From positions 361,256 through 425,255 of the forward strand of contig JAHCHO010000003.1 in NCBI GenBank assembly GCA_026129685.1: 64,000 nucleotides of DNA. The letters are read 5' to 3'. The notes below the pieces were generated by a model. The model saw only the letters and a list, made by a program, of their open reading frames with translations, did no database searches and had not been told where the DNA came from. The DNA comes from Fimbriimonadaceae bacterium (GTDB lineage: Bacteria; Armatimonadota; Fimbriimonadia; Fimbriimonadales; Fimbriimonadaceae). The number at the start of each line of letters is the position of its first letter. Position 1 is the stretch's first letter. A program made the translations under genes and the position numbers. Positions 34,634 through 43,968 of the stretch are shown here, one piece after another.

Positions 34634-34898
34634 CCCTGGTAACAATAGTGGCGGGCACCGGCGGTAACCGCAGGGCGAACCTCGCAAAGTTGCCGAAGTT
34701 TCGAGGTTCGCAAACCCAACGTGGCGCGTGAGGTCCGCCCCTCCGACCCCGTCGTCGTCCGGTAGACTTCCCGGCCCGCATCGGGGGACCAAGGACCCGC
34801 GAACGCCGATGGCACAATTGGCGGGAACGCCGGGTGCGAACGAGCCGTACAAAGGGTACGGGAGTCCACGCCCGGACGGCGTGGGGCGGGTTCGAGTC

Positions 34899-35489
34899 AT
34901 GATCGGTGCAATCGTCAAACCAAAGGAAGGCGCGTTCAAGAAGGACGCGGCGATGTTCGAGAAGCTGTTTCGGGACACTCAGAGGCAAGCCTACGGCCTT
35001 GCCTGCCGCATGACCGGGAACCCGAGCGAAGCCGAGGACCTGCTCCAAGAGTCCTTCCTCCGCGCGTTCCGCTTCTTCGAGCGCTACGACCCCGAACTCC
35101 CCTTTTCCAGCTGGCTCTACCGCATCATGACCAACGCGTACATCGACACCGTGCGCAAGAAGAGCCGCCTCAAACTGCTCAGTTTCAGCCAGCCCACCGC
35201 CGACGCTCCCTCCGGATTCGATTTTGCCGACCCGGAGGCGTCCCCCGAATTCGAACTGCTCAAGAACGCGCTCGACGACACCGTCCAGGCCGGTCTGCTC
35301 AGCCTCCCCGTCGATTTCCGGCTCGCCGTCCTTTTGGCCGACGTCGAGGGCCTGGCCTACGAGGAGATTTCCGAGATCATGCAGACCTCCATCGGAACCG
35401 TGCGGTCGCGCATCCATCGCGGACGCCAGCGTCTCCGCGAATACCTGGTCCGAAAAGACCCTCAGAAGTACCGCGAGGTGACGGCGTGA
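34899..35489 (+). CDS. ECF sigma factor (RpoE-like)
   Basis: A 196-residue extracytoplasmic-function sigma factor. Region 2 contains FEKLFRDTQRQAYGLACRMTGNPSEAEDLLQESFLRAF, and region 4 contains LPVDFRLAVLLADVEGLAYEEISEIMQTSIGTVRSRIHRGRQRLRE. The ATG at 34899 is chosen by fit; 34809 and 34953 are alternatives. The gene stop overlaps the anti-sigma start as GTGA. With the next three genes it forms a sigma / anti-sigma / RseB-like / HtrA operon, so it most likely answers envelope or misfolded-protein stress. Confidence 0.9.
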   Translation: MIGAIVKPKEGAFKKDAAMFEKLFRDTQRQAYGLACRMTGNPSEAEDLLQESFLRAFRFFERYDPELPFSSWLYRIMTNAYIDTVRKKSRLKLLSFSQPTADAPSGFDFADPEASPEFELLKNALDDTVQAGLLSLPVDFRLAVLLADVEGLAYEEISEIMQTSIGTVRSRIHRGRQRLREYLVRKDPQKYREVTA

Positions 35490-35929
35490 ACTGCCGAAAC
35501 TGCCGCGCGTCCCTCTCCGCCTATGTCGACGGCGAACTGACCGGGAGCGAGATGATCCGCGTCCGCGAACACGTCGGTCGTTGCCCCGTCTGCCGAGACG
35601 AACTCGAGGGGCTGCGGGGCCTCAAGCGTGCCCTCGGCGCAATGAGCGTCCCCGTGCCGCCCCCCTCGCTCGGGGAACGGATCTTGGGCTCCGTGCGTGA
35701 GGAGGCCCGCCTGCGCGAGGAACGATCGATCCGTCTTCGTTGGCGAGCGGTCGCCGGTCTCGCCGCCGGCGCGGCCGTGCTCTACGCGTTCGCGATGGTC
35801 GCGAGACCCGCGCCGGCCGCCACTCAATTCGCCGACCGTCCGACCATCGACCTCCGGCACGACCGAGCCTATGCGGCAAGCGGCGACCCCTTCGTCGGCG
35901 CGCCCATGGTCCTGCCCGTCGGCAGGTAA
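35486..35929 (+). CDS. Zinc-finger anti-sigma factor
   Basis: A 147-residue membrane anti-sigma factor. The N-terminal ZAS motif is MNCRNC...SAYVDGELTG...HVGRCPVCRDEL (HxxxCxxC-type zinc site), and one TM lies near residues 88-105 (VAGLAAGAAVLYAFAMVA). The short periplasmic tail is where a protease cascade would act. Starts with GTG at 35486, translationally coupled to the ECF sigma it should hold inactive. Confidence 0.9.
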   Translation: MNCRNCRASLSAYVDGELTGSEMIRVREHVGRCPVCRDELEGLRGLKRALGAMSVPVPPPSLGERILGSVREEARLREERSIRLRWRAVAGLAAGAAVLYAFAMVARPAPAATQFADRPTIDLRHDRAYAASGDPFVGAPMVLPVGR

Positions 35930-35942
35930 GAGCCTCGTCGCC

Positions 35943-37115
35943 ATGTCCACCTCGAACCTTCGCGCAAACGTGCTTCGTCGGGGAGCGGCCCTCCTGGCCG
36001 TTGCGCTCGCGTCGTCCCTGGCCCTCGCTCGGGACGACACGAGCGTCCGCCTCCTGCGCGAGGCCCTCGAAAGCGCCTACCGGATCAACGCCCGCAAGAT
36101 CGTCGTCTTCAATTCGGATCGCTACGAGTTCGGATCGATGTCCGTCAGCGTCCTGCAGAGCCGTGGCGGAGAGGTCCTGACCACCGTCGTTCAGCCCCTC
36201 AGCATGCAGGGCTTCAAGACCGTCGACGACGGAAAGACCCTCAAGAGCTATTGCCCGGATCAGAAGAAGGTTTGGCTGCAAGAGTCGCCGCGAGTTCACC
36301 AGCCGACCGCCGAGTACCGCCTCGCCATCGCCGAGCGCAACTACAGAATCTCCCACCGGGACGTGGACGAGAGGGTCTCGGGCCGATCGGTCACTCTGGT
36401 CACCGCCGACCCCCGCGCCCCCGAAATGCCGACTCGCCGCTACTACCTGGACCGAGATTCGCGCACCCTCCTGCGGCTCGAGACGGTGGACGACAAGGGC
36501 AGGGCCACCAACCTCATGGACACGCGCGCGATCGAGTTCCTGACGACCGTCCAACGCTCTCAGTTCAACGCGCTACCCACCAACATCAAGCCGGAACCGA
36601 TGGAGACCCCGCTCCGAACCACCTCCGGCAAGGCCGGTCTCGAGGTCAATTTCCGGCCCATCCTCCCCGCCCGCCTCCCCCTCGGATTTGAGATCGAGGG
36701 CGTGGACGTCCTGCGCGAAAAGGGGGCGAATCTCGTCGCGCTTCGTATCACCGATGGACTCGCCACCGCCACCGTCTACCTCTGGGACCCGCGCGAGGAC
36801 GTGAACGTCCTCCAGACCCCCGGGATGCGCGAACGCACCGTCAACGGCATGAAGGTGCGCGTTATCGGCGACCTGCCTCTCGTCGCGAAAGATCGCCTCC
36901 TTCAGGGCTTCGGGTCCAAAACGATGAGCGAAGTCCTAGACCGGGAACTCGCCCGCGCCGCCGAGACGTTGGCTTCCACATACGAGCGGAAGGCCGCTCG
37001 GATCGACGAGATCGAGCGCCGCATCGAGGTCAGGATGGGCGTCGCGATCGAATCGGAGTACCGACGCGACCTTGAAAGGCGTCAAGCCAAGACAAGGATC
37101 GGGAACGAACCATGA
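35943..37115 (+). CDS. MucB/RseB-like sigma-factor regulator
   Basis: A 390-residue exported protein: signal peptide GAALLAVALASSLALA, then an LolA/MucB-like N-terminal domain (TVVQPLSMQGFKTVDDGKTLKSY, RRYYLDRDSRTLLRLE) and a second beta domain ending ERTVNGMKVRVIGDLP. The C-terminus is a long charged helix. RseB-like proteins sense envelope stress and protect the anti-sigma factor from cleavage. Between the anti-sigma and HtrA genes, that role is a strong inference. The stop overlaps the htrA start. Confidence 0.8.
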   Translation: MSTSNLRANVLRRGAALLAVALASSLALARDDTSVRLLREALESAYRINARKIVVFNSDRYEFGSMSVSVLQSRGGEVLTTVVQPLSMQGFKTVDDGKTLKSYCPDQKKVWLQESPRVHQPTAEYRLAIAERNYRISHRDVDERVSGRSVTLVTADPRAPEMPTRRYYLDRDSRTLLRLETVDDKGRATNLMDTRAIEFLTTVQRSQFNALPTNIKPEPMETPLRTTSGKAGLEVNFRPILPARLPLGFEIEGVDVLREKGANLVALRITDGLATATVYLWDPREDVNVLQTPGMRERTVNGMKVRVIGDLPLVAKDRLLQGFGSKTMSEVLDRELARAAETLASTYERKAARIDEIERRIEVRMGVAIESEYRRDLERRQAKTRIGNEP

Positions 37116-38704
37116 AAGTTGTGAACAACCTCGTCACGAAGTCCGTCGCCTGGCCCCTCCTTGCCGGGGTCCTGATCGGCGGCGTCTCCATCGCTGCCCT
37201 GCGCGGCGGCTCCGCCGGCTCCGACGGTCGCGGCCCCGCGCCCCTTCCAGCCGTCCTGCCCGTCAACAACCTCACGAAGGAGAACATCGACCTCCTCCGC
37301 GAACTCGACGAGTCCTTCGCCAACCTGGCTGAGCACGTCCAGCCCTCGGTGGTCCACATCCGCGCCGACGGCGGCGTCACCCGGGACGAGCAGAACAACC
37401 GCCTCGTTCGCATGGCCCCGGAGGGTTCCGGCGTCATCTTCCGCCCCGACGGCTATATCGTCACGAACGACCACGTCGTCGCCGGTCAGAAGAACGTCAC
37501 CGTCATCCTCGCCACCGGCAAGGAGTACAAGGGCAAGGTCATCAGCGCGAGCGACCGTCAGGCCGACATCGCCGTCGTCAAGATCGATGCGAAAGACCTC
37601 CCCGCCGCCCGCTTCGCCGACAGTGCGAAGGTCCGTCCTGGCCAGTTCGCGGTCGCCATCGGCTCCCCGTTTGGCCTTGACCAGACCGTGACCGTCGGCC
37701 ACGTCAGCGCTCTTGGACGGGCCAGCGAGGCGCCCGACCCGATCGCCGGTGACCGGCGCGGCTACTTCGATCTCATTCAGACCGACGCCCCGATCAACCA
37801 GGGCAACTCCGGCGGCCCCCTCGTCAACATCGTGGGCGAAGTGATCGGAATCAACTCGACGATCCTCGCCGCCGGGTTCGGAGGCGGTAGCACCGGCATC
37901 GGCTTCGCCATCCCCAGTAACCAGGCCCGCACCATCGCCGACATCCTGATCGAGAAGGGCGAACTGAAGCGCGGCTACCTCGGCATTCTGCCCGCCGGCC
38001 TCAAGGACTTCCAGAAGGCGGAACTGAAGCTCGACGGCGGCGCCCTCGTCGAAGCCGTGCCGAACGATGGCCCCGCCGCTGTCGCCGGCATCAAGCAAGG
38101 CGACGTGATCGTCAAGATCGGGGACGTTGCCGTCCGCTCCGAGCAGGACCTGCGCAACGCGATGCTCCGCTACGGGCCGGGCGAAAAAGTCTCCGTCGAC
38201 CTGGTGCGCGCCGGTGAGCGCAAGACCGTCTCGGTCAGCCTCAAATCGCCCGAGCCCTTCGGCGCGAACCGACCGCAGGCCCAGGCCAACGGCCGACCGA
38301 TGCCCGACGACCTTGAGAACCTCGCCCCCGAGTTCCGACGCTTCTTCGGTCCGAACGGCCCGCGCGTCGATCAGAACGACGCCGTACCGCCTCTCCGCGA
38401 GGGCAAGGCCCGACTCGGTATCACCGTCGAGAACATCGACGACACCAACCGGAAGCAGTTCAACATCCCGGCGAACGCCCCGGGCGTCGTCGTCAAGGTT
38501 GTCGAACCCGGGTCCTTCGCCGACCGCTCCGGCATCGCCGTGGGCGACGTGATCACCCGCATCGACGACGTCAAGATCGTGAAGGCGGAAGACGTCAAGA
38601 AGGCGATGGCGTCGAAGAACTGGGGCGATCCCATCGCGATGACGTGGACGGCCTTCGCCAAGGAAGGATCCTCCATGCGCTCCCTTAACACCACGCTCCG
38701 GTAA
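37112..38704 (+). CDS. HtrA/DegP-type serine protease
   Basis: A 530-residue periplasmic protease-chaperone: N-terminal TM (PLLAGVLIGGVSIAALRG), trypsin-like domain with His121 (TNDHVVAG), Asp152 (QADIAVVK) and Ser233 (NQGNSGGPLVN), then two PDZ domains (AVPNDGPAAVAGIKQGDVIVKIG and KVVEPGSFADRSGIAVGDVITRID). It degrades or refolds damaged envelope proteins. As last gene of the sigma operon it is probably both an output and a feedback protease. The start overlaps the RseB-like stop. Confidence 0.93.
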   Translation: MKVVNNLVTKSVAWPLLAGVLIGGVSIAALRGGSAGSDGRGPAPLPAVLPVNNLTKENIDLLRELDESFANLAEHVQPSVVHIRADGGVTRDEQNNRLVRMAPEGSGVIFRPDGYIVTNDHVVAGQKNVTVILATGKEYKGKVISASDRQADIAVVKIDAKDLPAARFADSAKVRPGQFAVAIGSPFGLDQTVTVGHVSALGRASEAPDPIAGDRRGYFDLIQTDAPINQGNSGGPLVNIVGEVIGINSTILAAGFGGGSTGIGFAIPSNQARTIADILIEKGELKRGYLGILPAGLKDFQKAELKLDGGALVEAVPNDGPAAVAGIKQGDVIVKIGDVAVRSEQDLRNAMLRYGPGEKVSVDLVRAGERKTVSVSLKSPEPFGANRPQAQANGRPMPDDLENLAPEFRRFFGPNGPRVDQNDAVPPLREGKARLGITVENIDDTNRKQFNIPANAPGVVVKVVEPGSFADRSGIAVGDVITRIDDVKIVKAEDVKKAMASKNWGDPIAMTWTAFAKEGSSMRSLNTTLR

Positions 38705-38725
38705 GGCGGCCGCCTGCCGATCGCT

Positions 38726-38760
38726 CGGCCCGGTTTCGCGTTGCGGAACCGGGCCGTTTT
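38726..38760 (+). terminator. Rho-independent terminator after htrA
   Basis: A perfect 10-bp stem CGGCCCGGTT (38726-38735) / AACCGGGCCG (38747-38756) with an 11-nt loop and TTTT (38757-38760), 21 nt after the htrA stop. It ends the sigma-factor stress operon. Confidence 0.85.
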
Positions 38761-38848
38761 GCGTCGAACCACGGTCCCAGACGGCAGCGACTATCGCGGG
38801 TCTCCGTCCGTCTCTGAGGTAAAGTTCGCGAGTCGGCAATTGAAGTCC

Positions 38849-39949
38849 ATGGCGCTGTCCAACGACCAAGCGATCAAGGTTCTCCAGGTTGTGTCCAGCG
38901 CCGCCACGTCGGGCGCGGAACTTCATGTACGGACGCTCTCCCACCACCTTCAGCGCCGTGGTCACTCCGTGCACATGGTCGGTCCCAGAGGCGACCACGG
39001 GCGCCACACTCTGAGTTCGACCGTTCCCCTCTACCAGTCTTCGATGAAGGGACTCGGCTGGGCGCGGACGTGCCTGATGGTCGCCAAACTCGCCCGCGCC
39101 AAGCGGGCGGACGTGATTCACACCCATCTCACCCGCGCCACCTACTTTGGCTACGTCGCGAGTCTCCTGACCGGAATTCCGCTCGTCGCCTCCGTCCACG
39201 TCGCCACCCACGATCCGATCTACAAACGGGCCGCGCGCAAGCACAATCGGCTTGTCGCCGTCAGCAACTTCGTGCGTGGCATGCTCAAGGGGCGCGGCAT
39301 CCCCGATCGGTACATCGACACCGTTTACAACGGCACCGACTTCGTTGAGTTCGACTGGTCCTGCCCCCGCGCCGTCCACGAGGAATTCGGGATTCCTGAA
39401 GAGCGCAAGCTGATCGGCATGGTCGGTCGTATCTGCGAAGAGAAGGGCCAGATGCTGATGGTCGAGGCGATGGGGGACGTGCTGCGAGCCCATCCCGAGA
39501 CCCACCTCGTCCTCGTCGGACGCATCGACGAGTTGTACGAACCCGAACTGCGCTCCACCGCCGCTCGCGTCGGGGTCCAGGACCGGATCACCTTCACCGG
39601 CAACCGGGCGGACGTGCCCCGCCTGCTCGACGCCTTCCAGTTCACCGCGATGCCCTCGTCCATCGAGACCTTCGGTCTGGCCGCGATCGAGGCGATGGCC
39701 CGCCGAAAGCCCGTCGTCGCCTCCCGCGTCGGCGGACTCCCCGAAATCGTCCGCCACCAGCAGACCGGACTGCTCATCGATCGGAATCGGAACGAACTCG
39801 CCGACGCCACGGAGTACCTTCTCCGGAACGACGACGAGCGCGAGTACATGGGGCAGATGGGACGCAAACTGGTCGAAGAGAAGTTCACCGTCCACCAGAT
39901 GGTCGAACGGCTCGAAGCGGTCTACGCCAAGGCGATGCGGGCCGGCTAG
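38849..39949 (+). CDS. Family-4 glycosyltransferase
   Basis: A 366-residue GT-B fold glycosyltransferase. The N-terminal domain begins IKVLQVVSSAATSGAELHVRTLSHHLQRRGH, with DVIHTHLTRATY. The C-terminal nucleotide-sugar domain has GMVGRICEEKGQ and SSIETFGLAAIEAMARRKPVVASRVGGLPEIV (the EX7E motif). It is probably for surface polysaccharide or glycolipid. The donor is unknown. A TAAAGT box near 38820 suggests a short leader. The stop interlocks with the convergent cysS stop at a shared CTAG. Confidence 0.88.
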   Translation: MALSNDQAIKVLQVVSSAATSGAELHVRTLSHHLQRRGHSVHMVGPRGDHGRHTLSSTVPLYQSSMKGLGWARTCLMVAKLARAKRADVIHTHLTRATYFGYVASLLTGIPLVASVHVATHDPIYKRAARKHNRLVAVSNFVRGMLKGRGIPDRYIDTVYNGTDFVEFDWSCPRAVHEEFGIPEERKLIGMVGRICEEKGQMLMVEAMGDVLRAHPETHLVLVGRIDELYEPELRSTAARVGVQDRITFTGNRADVPRLLDAFQFTAMPSSIETFGLAAIEAMARRKPVVASRVGGLPEIVRHQQTGLLIDRNRNELADATEYLLRNDDEREYMGQMGRKLVEEKFTVHQMVERLEAVYAKAMRAG

Positions 39950-41436
39950 ACTCCGGCCTTGCGCTTCCAGGTCGTGCCTGTGGGCGAATCCCGCAGCTCG
40001 ATCCCTTCCGCCGCGAGTCCGTCGCGGATCGCGTCCGCCCGCGCGAAGTCCTTTGCCTTCTTAGCCGCGTCGCGCTCCGCGATCCGCGCCTCGATCCGCG
40101 CCTCGTCCACGTCCGGAGCCGACTCCGCCATCGTGGCCGCCTCGCCCTCGAACCGGACGATCCCGAGCAGCGCGTTGACCCGGTCGAGGAAACGTTGCGC
40201 CGAAGCCGCGCAAGCCCCCGAAAGCTCGTTTTCGCGCAAGATCACGCGAGTGCCCTCGAGCGCCTTTGCCAGCGCGACCGAGGTGTTCAGGTCGTCGCAC
40301 ATCGCGTCGAGCGCCTCGTCGTAAAGCGCCTCCAACTCAGGACCGATCGCGTCCTCACCCGATCGCCCGGCCGCGAGCCCCTCGCTCGCCCTCTCCGCGC
40401 AAAGCCGGAATCGTTCGACGTTCGCCGTCGCGTCGCGCAACGTTTGCATCGTGAAGTTGAACGGCTTTCCGTACGGAACCGACATCAGCGCGTACCGCAA
40501 CCCCAACGGGTCTGCCCGCCGTTCGTCCACCAAATCGCGAACCGTGTAGAAGTTGCCCTTGCTCTTGGACATCTTTTCGCCCTCGACCTGGAGAAACCGC
40601 GTGTGAATCCAGTGGTTCGCAAACGGCTTGCCCGTCAGCGCTTCGCTCTGGGCGATCTCGCACTCGTGATGCGGGAAGACGAGGTCCTCGCCACCCGCGT
40701 GCAGGTCGAGCGTTTCGCCCAGGTAGCCCATCGCCATCACCGAGCACTCGATGTGCCAGCCCGGAAAACCCCACCCCCACGGGCTGAACCACTGCATCAG
40801 GTGCTTCTCGTCCTTCTTCCAAAGCGCGAAGTCCGCCGGGTGCCGCTTGTTGTCGTCCTGGACCACCTCTCGAACCGCGCGCATCAGGTTCTCCTGGTCC
40901 CGGTTACCCGAGAGCTTCCCGTAGTCCCGAAACGCTCCGACGTTGAAATACACCCCCGTCGGCGTTTCGTAGGCAAACCCCTTCTCGATCAGCCGCTGCA
41001 CGGCCACGATCTGCTCCCGCATATGGTGGGTCGCTCGGGGCCGCACCTTCGGTTCCCGCAGGTTGAGACGACGCCAGTCGCTCACGAAGGCCTGCGCATA
41101 GTGCTCGGCCAGATCCCAGACGTTCGCGAACCGCTCGCCTTCCTTGCTCTGAAGGGCCCGCGCCATCTTGTCCTCGCCCTCCGCGTCCGCGAAGCTGTCC
41201 TCCGTCAGGTGCCCTACGTCGGTGATGTTCGCGACGTAGCTCACCCGCCAACCCAGCGCCTCCGCCGTTCGCACCACAAGGTCCGCCGTCAGGAACGTTC
41301 GGAAGTTGCCGATGTGAGCGTAGCTGTACACGGTGGGGCCGCAGGAGTAGAACGTCAGATGCCCCGGCTCCTGAGGGACCAACTCCTTGGCGGACTTGGT
41401 CATCGTGTCGTACAGCACGAACTTGCGTTGGCTCAT
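39946..41436 (-). CDS. cysS: Cysteinyl-tRNA synthetase
   Basis: A 496-residue class I aminoacyl-tRNA synthetase that charges tRNA-Cys. It has the zinc-binding SCGPTVYSYAHIGNFRTFL (HIGN signature), GWHIECSVMAMGYLG, HHECEIAQSEALTG and the catalytic GEKMSKSKGN loop. Full length with the C-terminal anticodon-binding DALR-type region. TACCAT lies 9 nt before the ATG. Confidence 0.95.
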   Translation of the reverse strand: MSQRKFVLYDTMTKSAKELVPQEPGHLTFYSCGPTVYSYAHIGNFRTFLTADLVVRTAEALGWRVSYVANITDVGHLTEDSFADAEGEDKMARALQSKEGERFANVWDLAEHYAQAFVSDWRRLNLREPKVRPRATHHMREQIVAVQRLIEKGFAYETPTGVYFNVGAFRDYGKLSGNRDQENLMRAVREVVQDDNKRHPADFALWKKDEKHLMQWFSPWGWGFPGWHIECSVMAMGYLGETLDLHAGGEDLVFPHHECEIAQSEALTGKPFANHWIHTRFLQVEGEKMSKSKGNFYTVRDLVDERRADPLGLRYALMSVPYGKPFNFTMQTLRDATANVERFRLCAERASEGLAAGRSGEDAIGPELEALYDEALDAMCDDLNTSVALAKALEGTRVILRENELSGACAASAQRFLDRVNALLGIVRFEGEAATMAESAPDVDEARIEARIAERDAAKKAKDFARADAIRDGLAAEGIELRDSPTGTTWKRKAGV

Positions 41437-41563
41437 GAACCCCCAATGGTACCGTCCCGGTCGCCGGTCCCCTCGTGACGGCCTGGGACGGCACGTTACC
41501 CGCCCGAACTAAGTATCCTATTGCCGCGATTCGCACGGTGGGATCGCATCGAGGCGATACTCC

Positions 41564-42973
41564 ATGGATCGGAAACTCGCAGGAATCATTCTCGCGGCGG
41601 GCAAAGGCACCCGCATGAAGTCGGACCAACCCAAGTGCGCGATGCCCGTTCTCGGCGTCCCCTTGGGCGGACTCGTTGGGCGCGCCATGAAGCAGGCGGG
41701 CGCCGATCCGGTCGTCGTCGTCGTCGGCCACAAGGCGGAGGTCATGCAAGCGGCGCTCGGCAATACGTACCGCTATGCGTTTCAGTCCCTCCAGAAGGGG
41801 ACCGGGCACGCCGCTCTCATGGCCAACCAGGCGCTTTCCGACTTCCACGGCGACGTCCTCGTCTCCGCCGGCGACCTGCCCCTCCTTTCCGGCGACGCCC
41901 TCGCCCATCTCCACGCCCGTCACCTCGCCGGCGGCAACCACATGACCGTCGCCACCGTCGTCTTCGACGACCCGACCGGCTACGGACGCATCCTCCGGGA
42001 CGCCGACGGCAAGCCCTGTGGCATCGTCGAGGAGAAGGACGCCACCCCCGAGCAACGCGCCCTCAAGGAGGTCTGCGTGAGCGTCTACTGCTTCGACTGC
42101 CAGACGATGCTGCGCCTCCTCCCAACCTTGTCGAGCCAAAACGCCCAAGGCGAGTACTACCTCACCGACATGCTCGAAGCCGTCTACAAGGACGGTGGCC
42201 GCGTCGAAACCGTGGTCTACGCGGACGCCGCCGTTATGACCGGCGTCAACGACCGCTGGCAACTCGCCCTTGCCGCCCAGGAGCTGCGCCTGCGCATCCT
42301 TAGGCGTCATGCCCTCGAGGGCGTCTCGATCGTGGACCCGGGAACCGCTTTTATCGGCCCCGATGTGCGGATCGAGAAGGACGTCGTGATTCACCCCAGC
42401 ACGGTGATCGAGGGCCATACGACGATCGGCGAAGGCGCCGAGATCGGCCCCAACACCCTGATCCGCGACTCCCGCGTTGGCGCGGGCGCCAGCGTTCTCA
42501 TGAGCCACGTCAACCGCGCCGACATCGGCAACGACGTCCGCGTCGGCCCCTTCGCGAACCTTCGACCCCACTCCCATCTCGCCAAGGGAGTCAAGATCGG
42601 CAACTTCGTCGAAGTCAAGAACACCCGGATAGGCGAGAACGCGAGCGTCAGCCACCTGACCTACCTGGGCGACGCCGAGATCGGCGCCCGGACCAACATC
42701 GGGGCCGGGACCATCACCTGCAACTACGACGGCTTCTTCAAGCATCGGACCCATATCGGCGAGGGAGCGTTCGTCGGTTCGAACAGCACCCTCGTCGCTC
42801 CCGTTTCGGTCGGAGACGGCGCGATCGTCGCTGCGGGCAGCGTGGTCACCCAAGACGTACCGGCGGAAGGACTCGCGCTCGGACGAGCGCGTCAAGAGAA
42901 CAAAGAGGCATGGGCAAAGGCATGGCGGGAAAAGAAGCAGGCGCTGAAAGACAAAGGCACGAAGCCGACTTGA
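41564..42973 (+). CDS. glmU: Bifunctional GlmU (UDP-GlcNAc synthesis)
   Basis: A 469-residue enzyme making UDP-GlcNAc. Residues 1-230 are the uridyltransferase (LAAGKGTRMKS, QKGTGHAAL, SAGDLPLLSGD, EGEYYLTD-like GEYYLTDM). The rest is a left-handed beta-helix acetyltransferase (hexapeptide repeats; TNIGAGTITCNYDGFFKHRT carries the active-site His region). A GAGG about 9 nt before the ATG is a weak Shine-Dalgarno. It overlaps prs by TGATG, so the two are co-translated, as in many Firmicutes. Confidence 0.95.
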   Translation: MDRKLAGIILAAGKGTRMKSDQPKCAMPVLGVPLGGLVGRAMKQAGADPVVVVVGHKAEVMQAALGNTYRYAFQSLQKGTGHAALMANQALSDFHGDVLVSAGDLPLLSGDALAHLHARHLAGGNHMTVATVVFDDPTGYGRILRDADGKPCGIVEEKDATPEQRALKEVCVSVYCFDCQTMLRLLPTLSSQNAQGEYYLTDMLEAVYKDGGRVETVVYADAAVMTGVNDRWQLALAAQELRLRILRRHALEGVSIVDPGTAFIGPDVRIEKDVVIHPSTVIEGHTTIGEGAEIGPNTLIRDSRVGAGASVLMSHVNRADIGNDVRVGPFANLRPHSHLAKGVKIGNFVEVKNTRIGENASVSHLTYLGDAEIGARTNIGAGTITCNYDGFFKHRTHIGEGAFVGSNSTLVAPVSVGDGAIVAAGSVVTQDVPAEGLALGRARQENKEAWAKAWREKKQALKDKGTKPT

Positions 42974-43935
42974 TGAAACGCCCCCTGAGCGGACTCAAGC
43001 TGTTCTCGGGCATGGCGAACCCGGATCTCGCCGAACGCATCACCGAACACCTCGGAGTGCGGCTCGGCAATATGACCTGCACCCAGTTCGCCGATGGCGA
43101 GATTCGCGTCCTGGTTGACGAGAGCGCCCGGGGTGCGGACGTCTTCATCGTCCAGCCCACCTGCTCGCCCGTCAACGACAACCTGATGCAGCTGCTCGTC
43201 ATGCTCGACGCGTTCCGTCGCGCTTCGGCCCGCCGCATCACCGTCGTCATGCCCTACTACGGCTATGCGCGCCAGGACAAGAAGATCAAGCCGCGCGAGC
43301 CCGTCACCGCCCGACTGGTCGCCGACCTGATCACCATGGCCGGCGCCAACCGCGTCGTCACCTGCGACCTGCACGCCGATCAGATTCAAGGCTTCTTCAA
43401 CATCCCGGTGGACCATCTCTACGCCGGTCCGGTCATCGGCAACTACATGATCGAGCAGGGCTACCTCGAGCAGGACGTCGTCGTCGTCAGCCCGGACGTC
43501 GGTGGCGTGCCCCGTGCCCGCGCCCTCGCCGAGATGCTCAAAGCCCCGATCGCCATCATCGCCAAGCGCCGTCCCGAACCCAACAAGGTGGACATCGTCG
43601 AGATCATCGGCGACGTCGAGGGCAAGAAGTGCGTGATGATCGACGACATGATCGACACGGGCGGGTCGGTCGTCCAAGGCGCCGAGCAACTCATGAAGAG
43701 GGGGGCGACCCAGGTCGTCGCCAGCTGCACCCACGCCGTTCTCTCCGGCAACGCGCCGCAGCGTCTGCAGGACAGCGTCATGAGCGAAGTGATCGTGATG
43801 GACACGATCCCACTCGGGGCGACCAAGCGCTTCCCGAAGCTGACCGTCCTCCCCTCCGCCCCACTTTTCGGCGAGGCGATCCGCCGAATCCACCTGAACG
43901 AATCGGTGAGCGAGCTCTTCACGAACTGGCGCTGA
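42973..43935 (+). CDS. prs: Ribose-phosphate pyrophosphokinase
   Basis: A 320-residue PRPP synthetase (ribose-5-P + ATP to PRPP + AMP). It has the N-terminal KLFSGMANPDLAERITEHLG, TVVMPYYGYARQDKK, the divalent-metal site VTCDLHADQIQGFF, the flexible loop KRRPEPNKV and the PRPP-binding VMIDDMIDTGGSVV. Full length. The ATG at 42973 overlaps the glmU stop. Confidence 0.96.
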   Translation: MKRPLSGLKLFSGMANPDLAERITEHLGVRLGNMTCTQFADGEIRVLVDESARGADVFIVQPTCSPVNDNLMQLLVMLDAFRRASARRITVVMPYYGYARQDKKIKPREPVTARLVADLITMAGANRVVTCDLHADQIQGFFNIPVDHLYAGPVIGNYMIEQGYLEQDVVVVSPDVGGVPRARALAEMLKAPIAIIAKRRPEPNKVDIVEIIGDVEGKKCVMIDDMIDTGGSVVQGAEQLMKRGATQVVASCTHAVLSGNAPQRLQDSVMSEVIVMDTIPLGATKRFPKLTVLPSAPLFGEAIRRIHLNESVSELFTNWR

Positions 43936-43968
43936 CCCCGGTCCGGGCGCGTCGCGGAGTCCGGCCGG

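Noticed and set aside
37082-39895. Minus-strand frame of 937 codons
   Set aside because: It is antisense to htrA and the GT4 gene, both with intact catalytic motifs. It arises from GC-rich codon bias.
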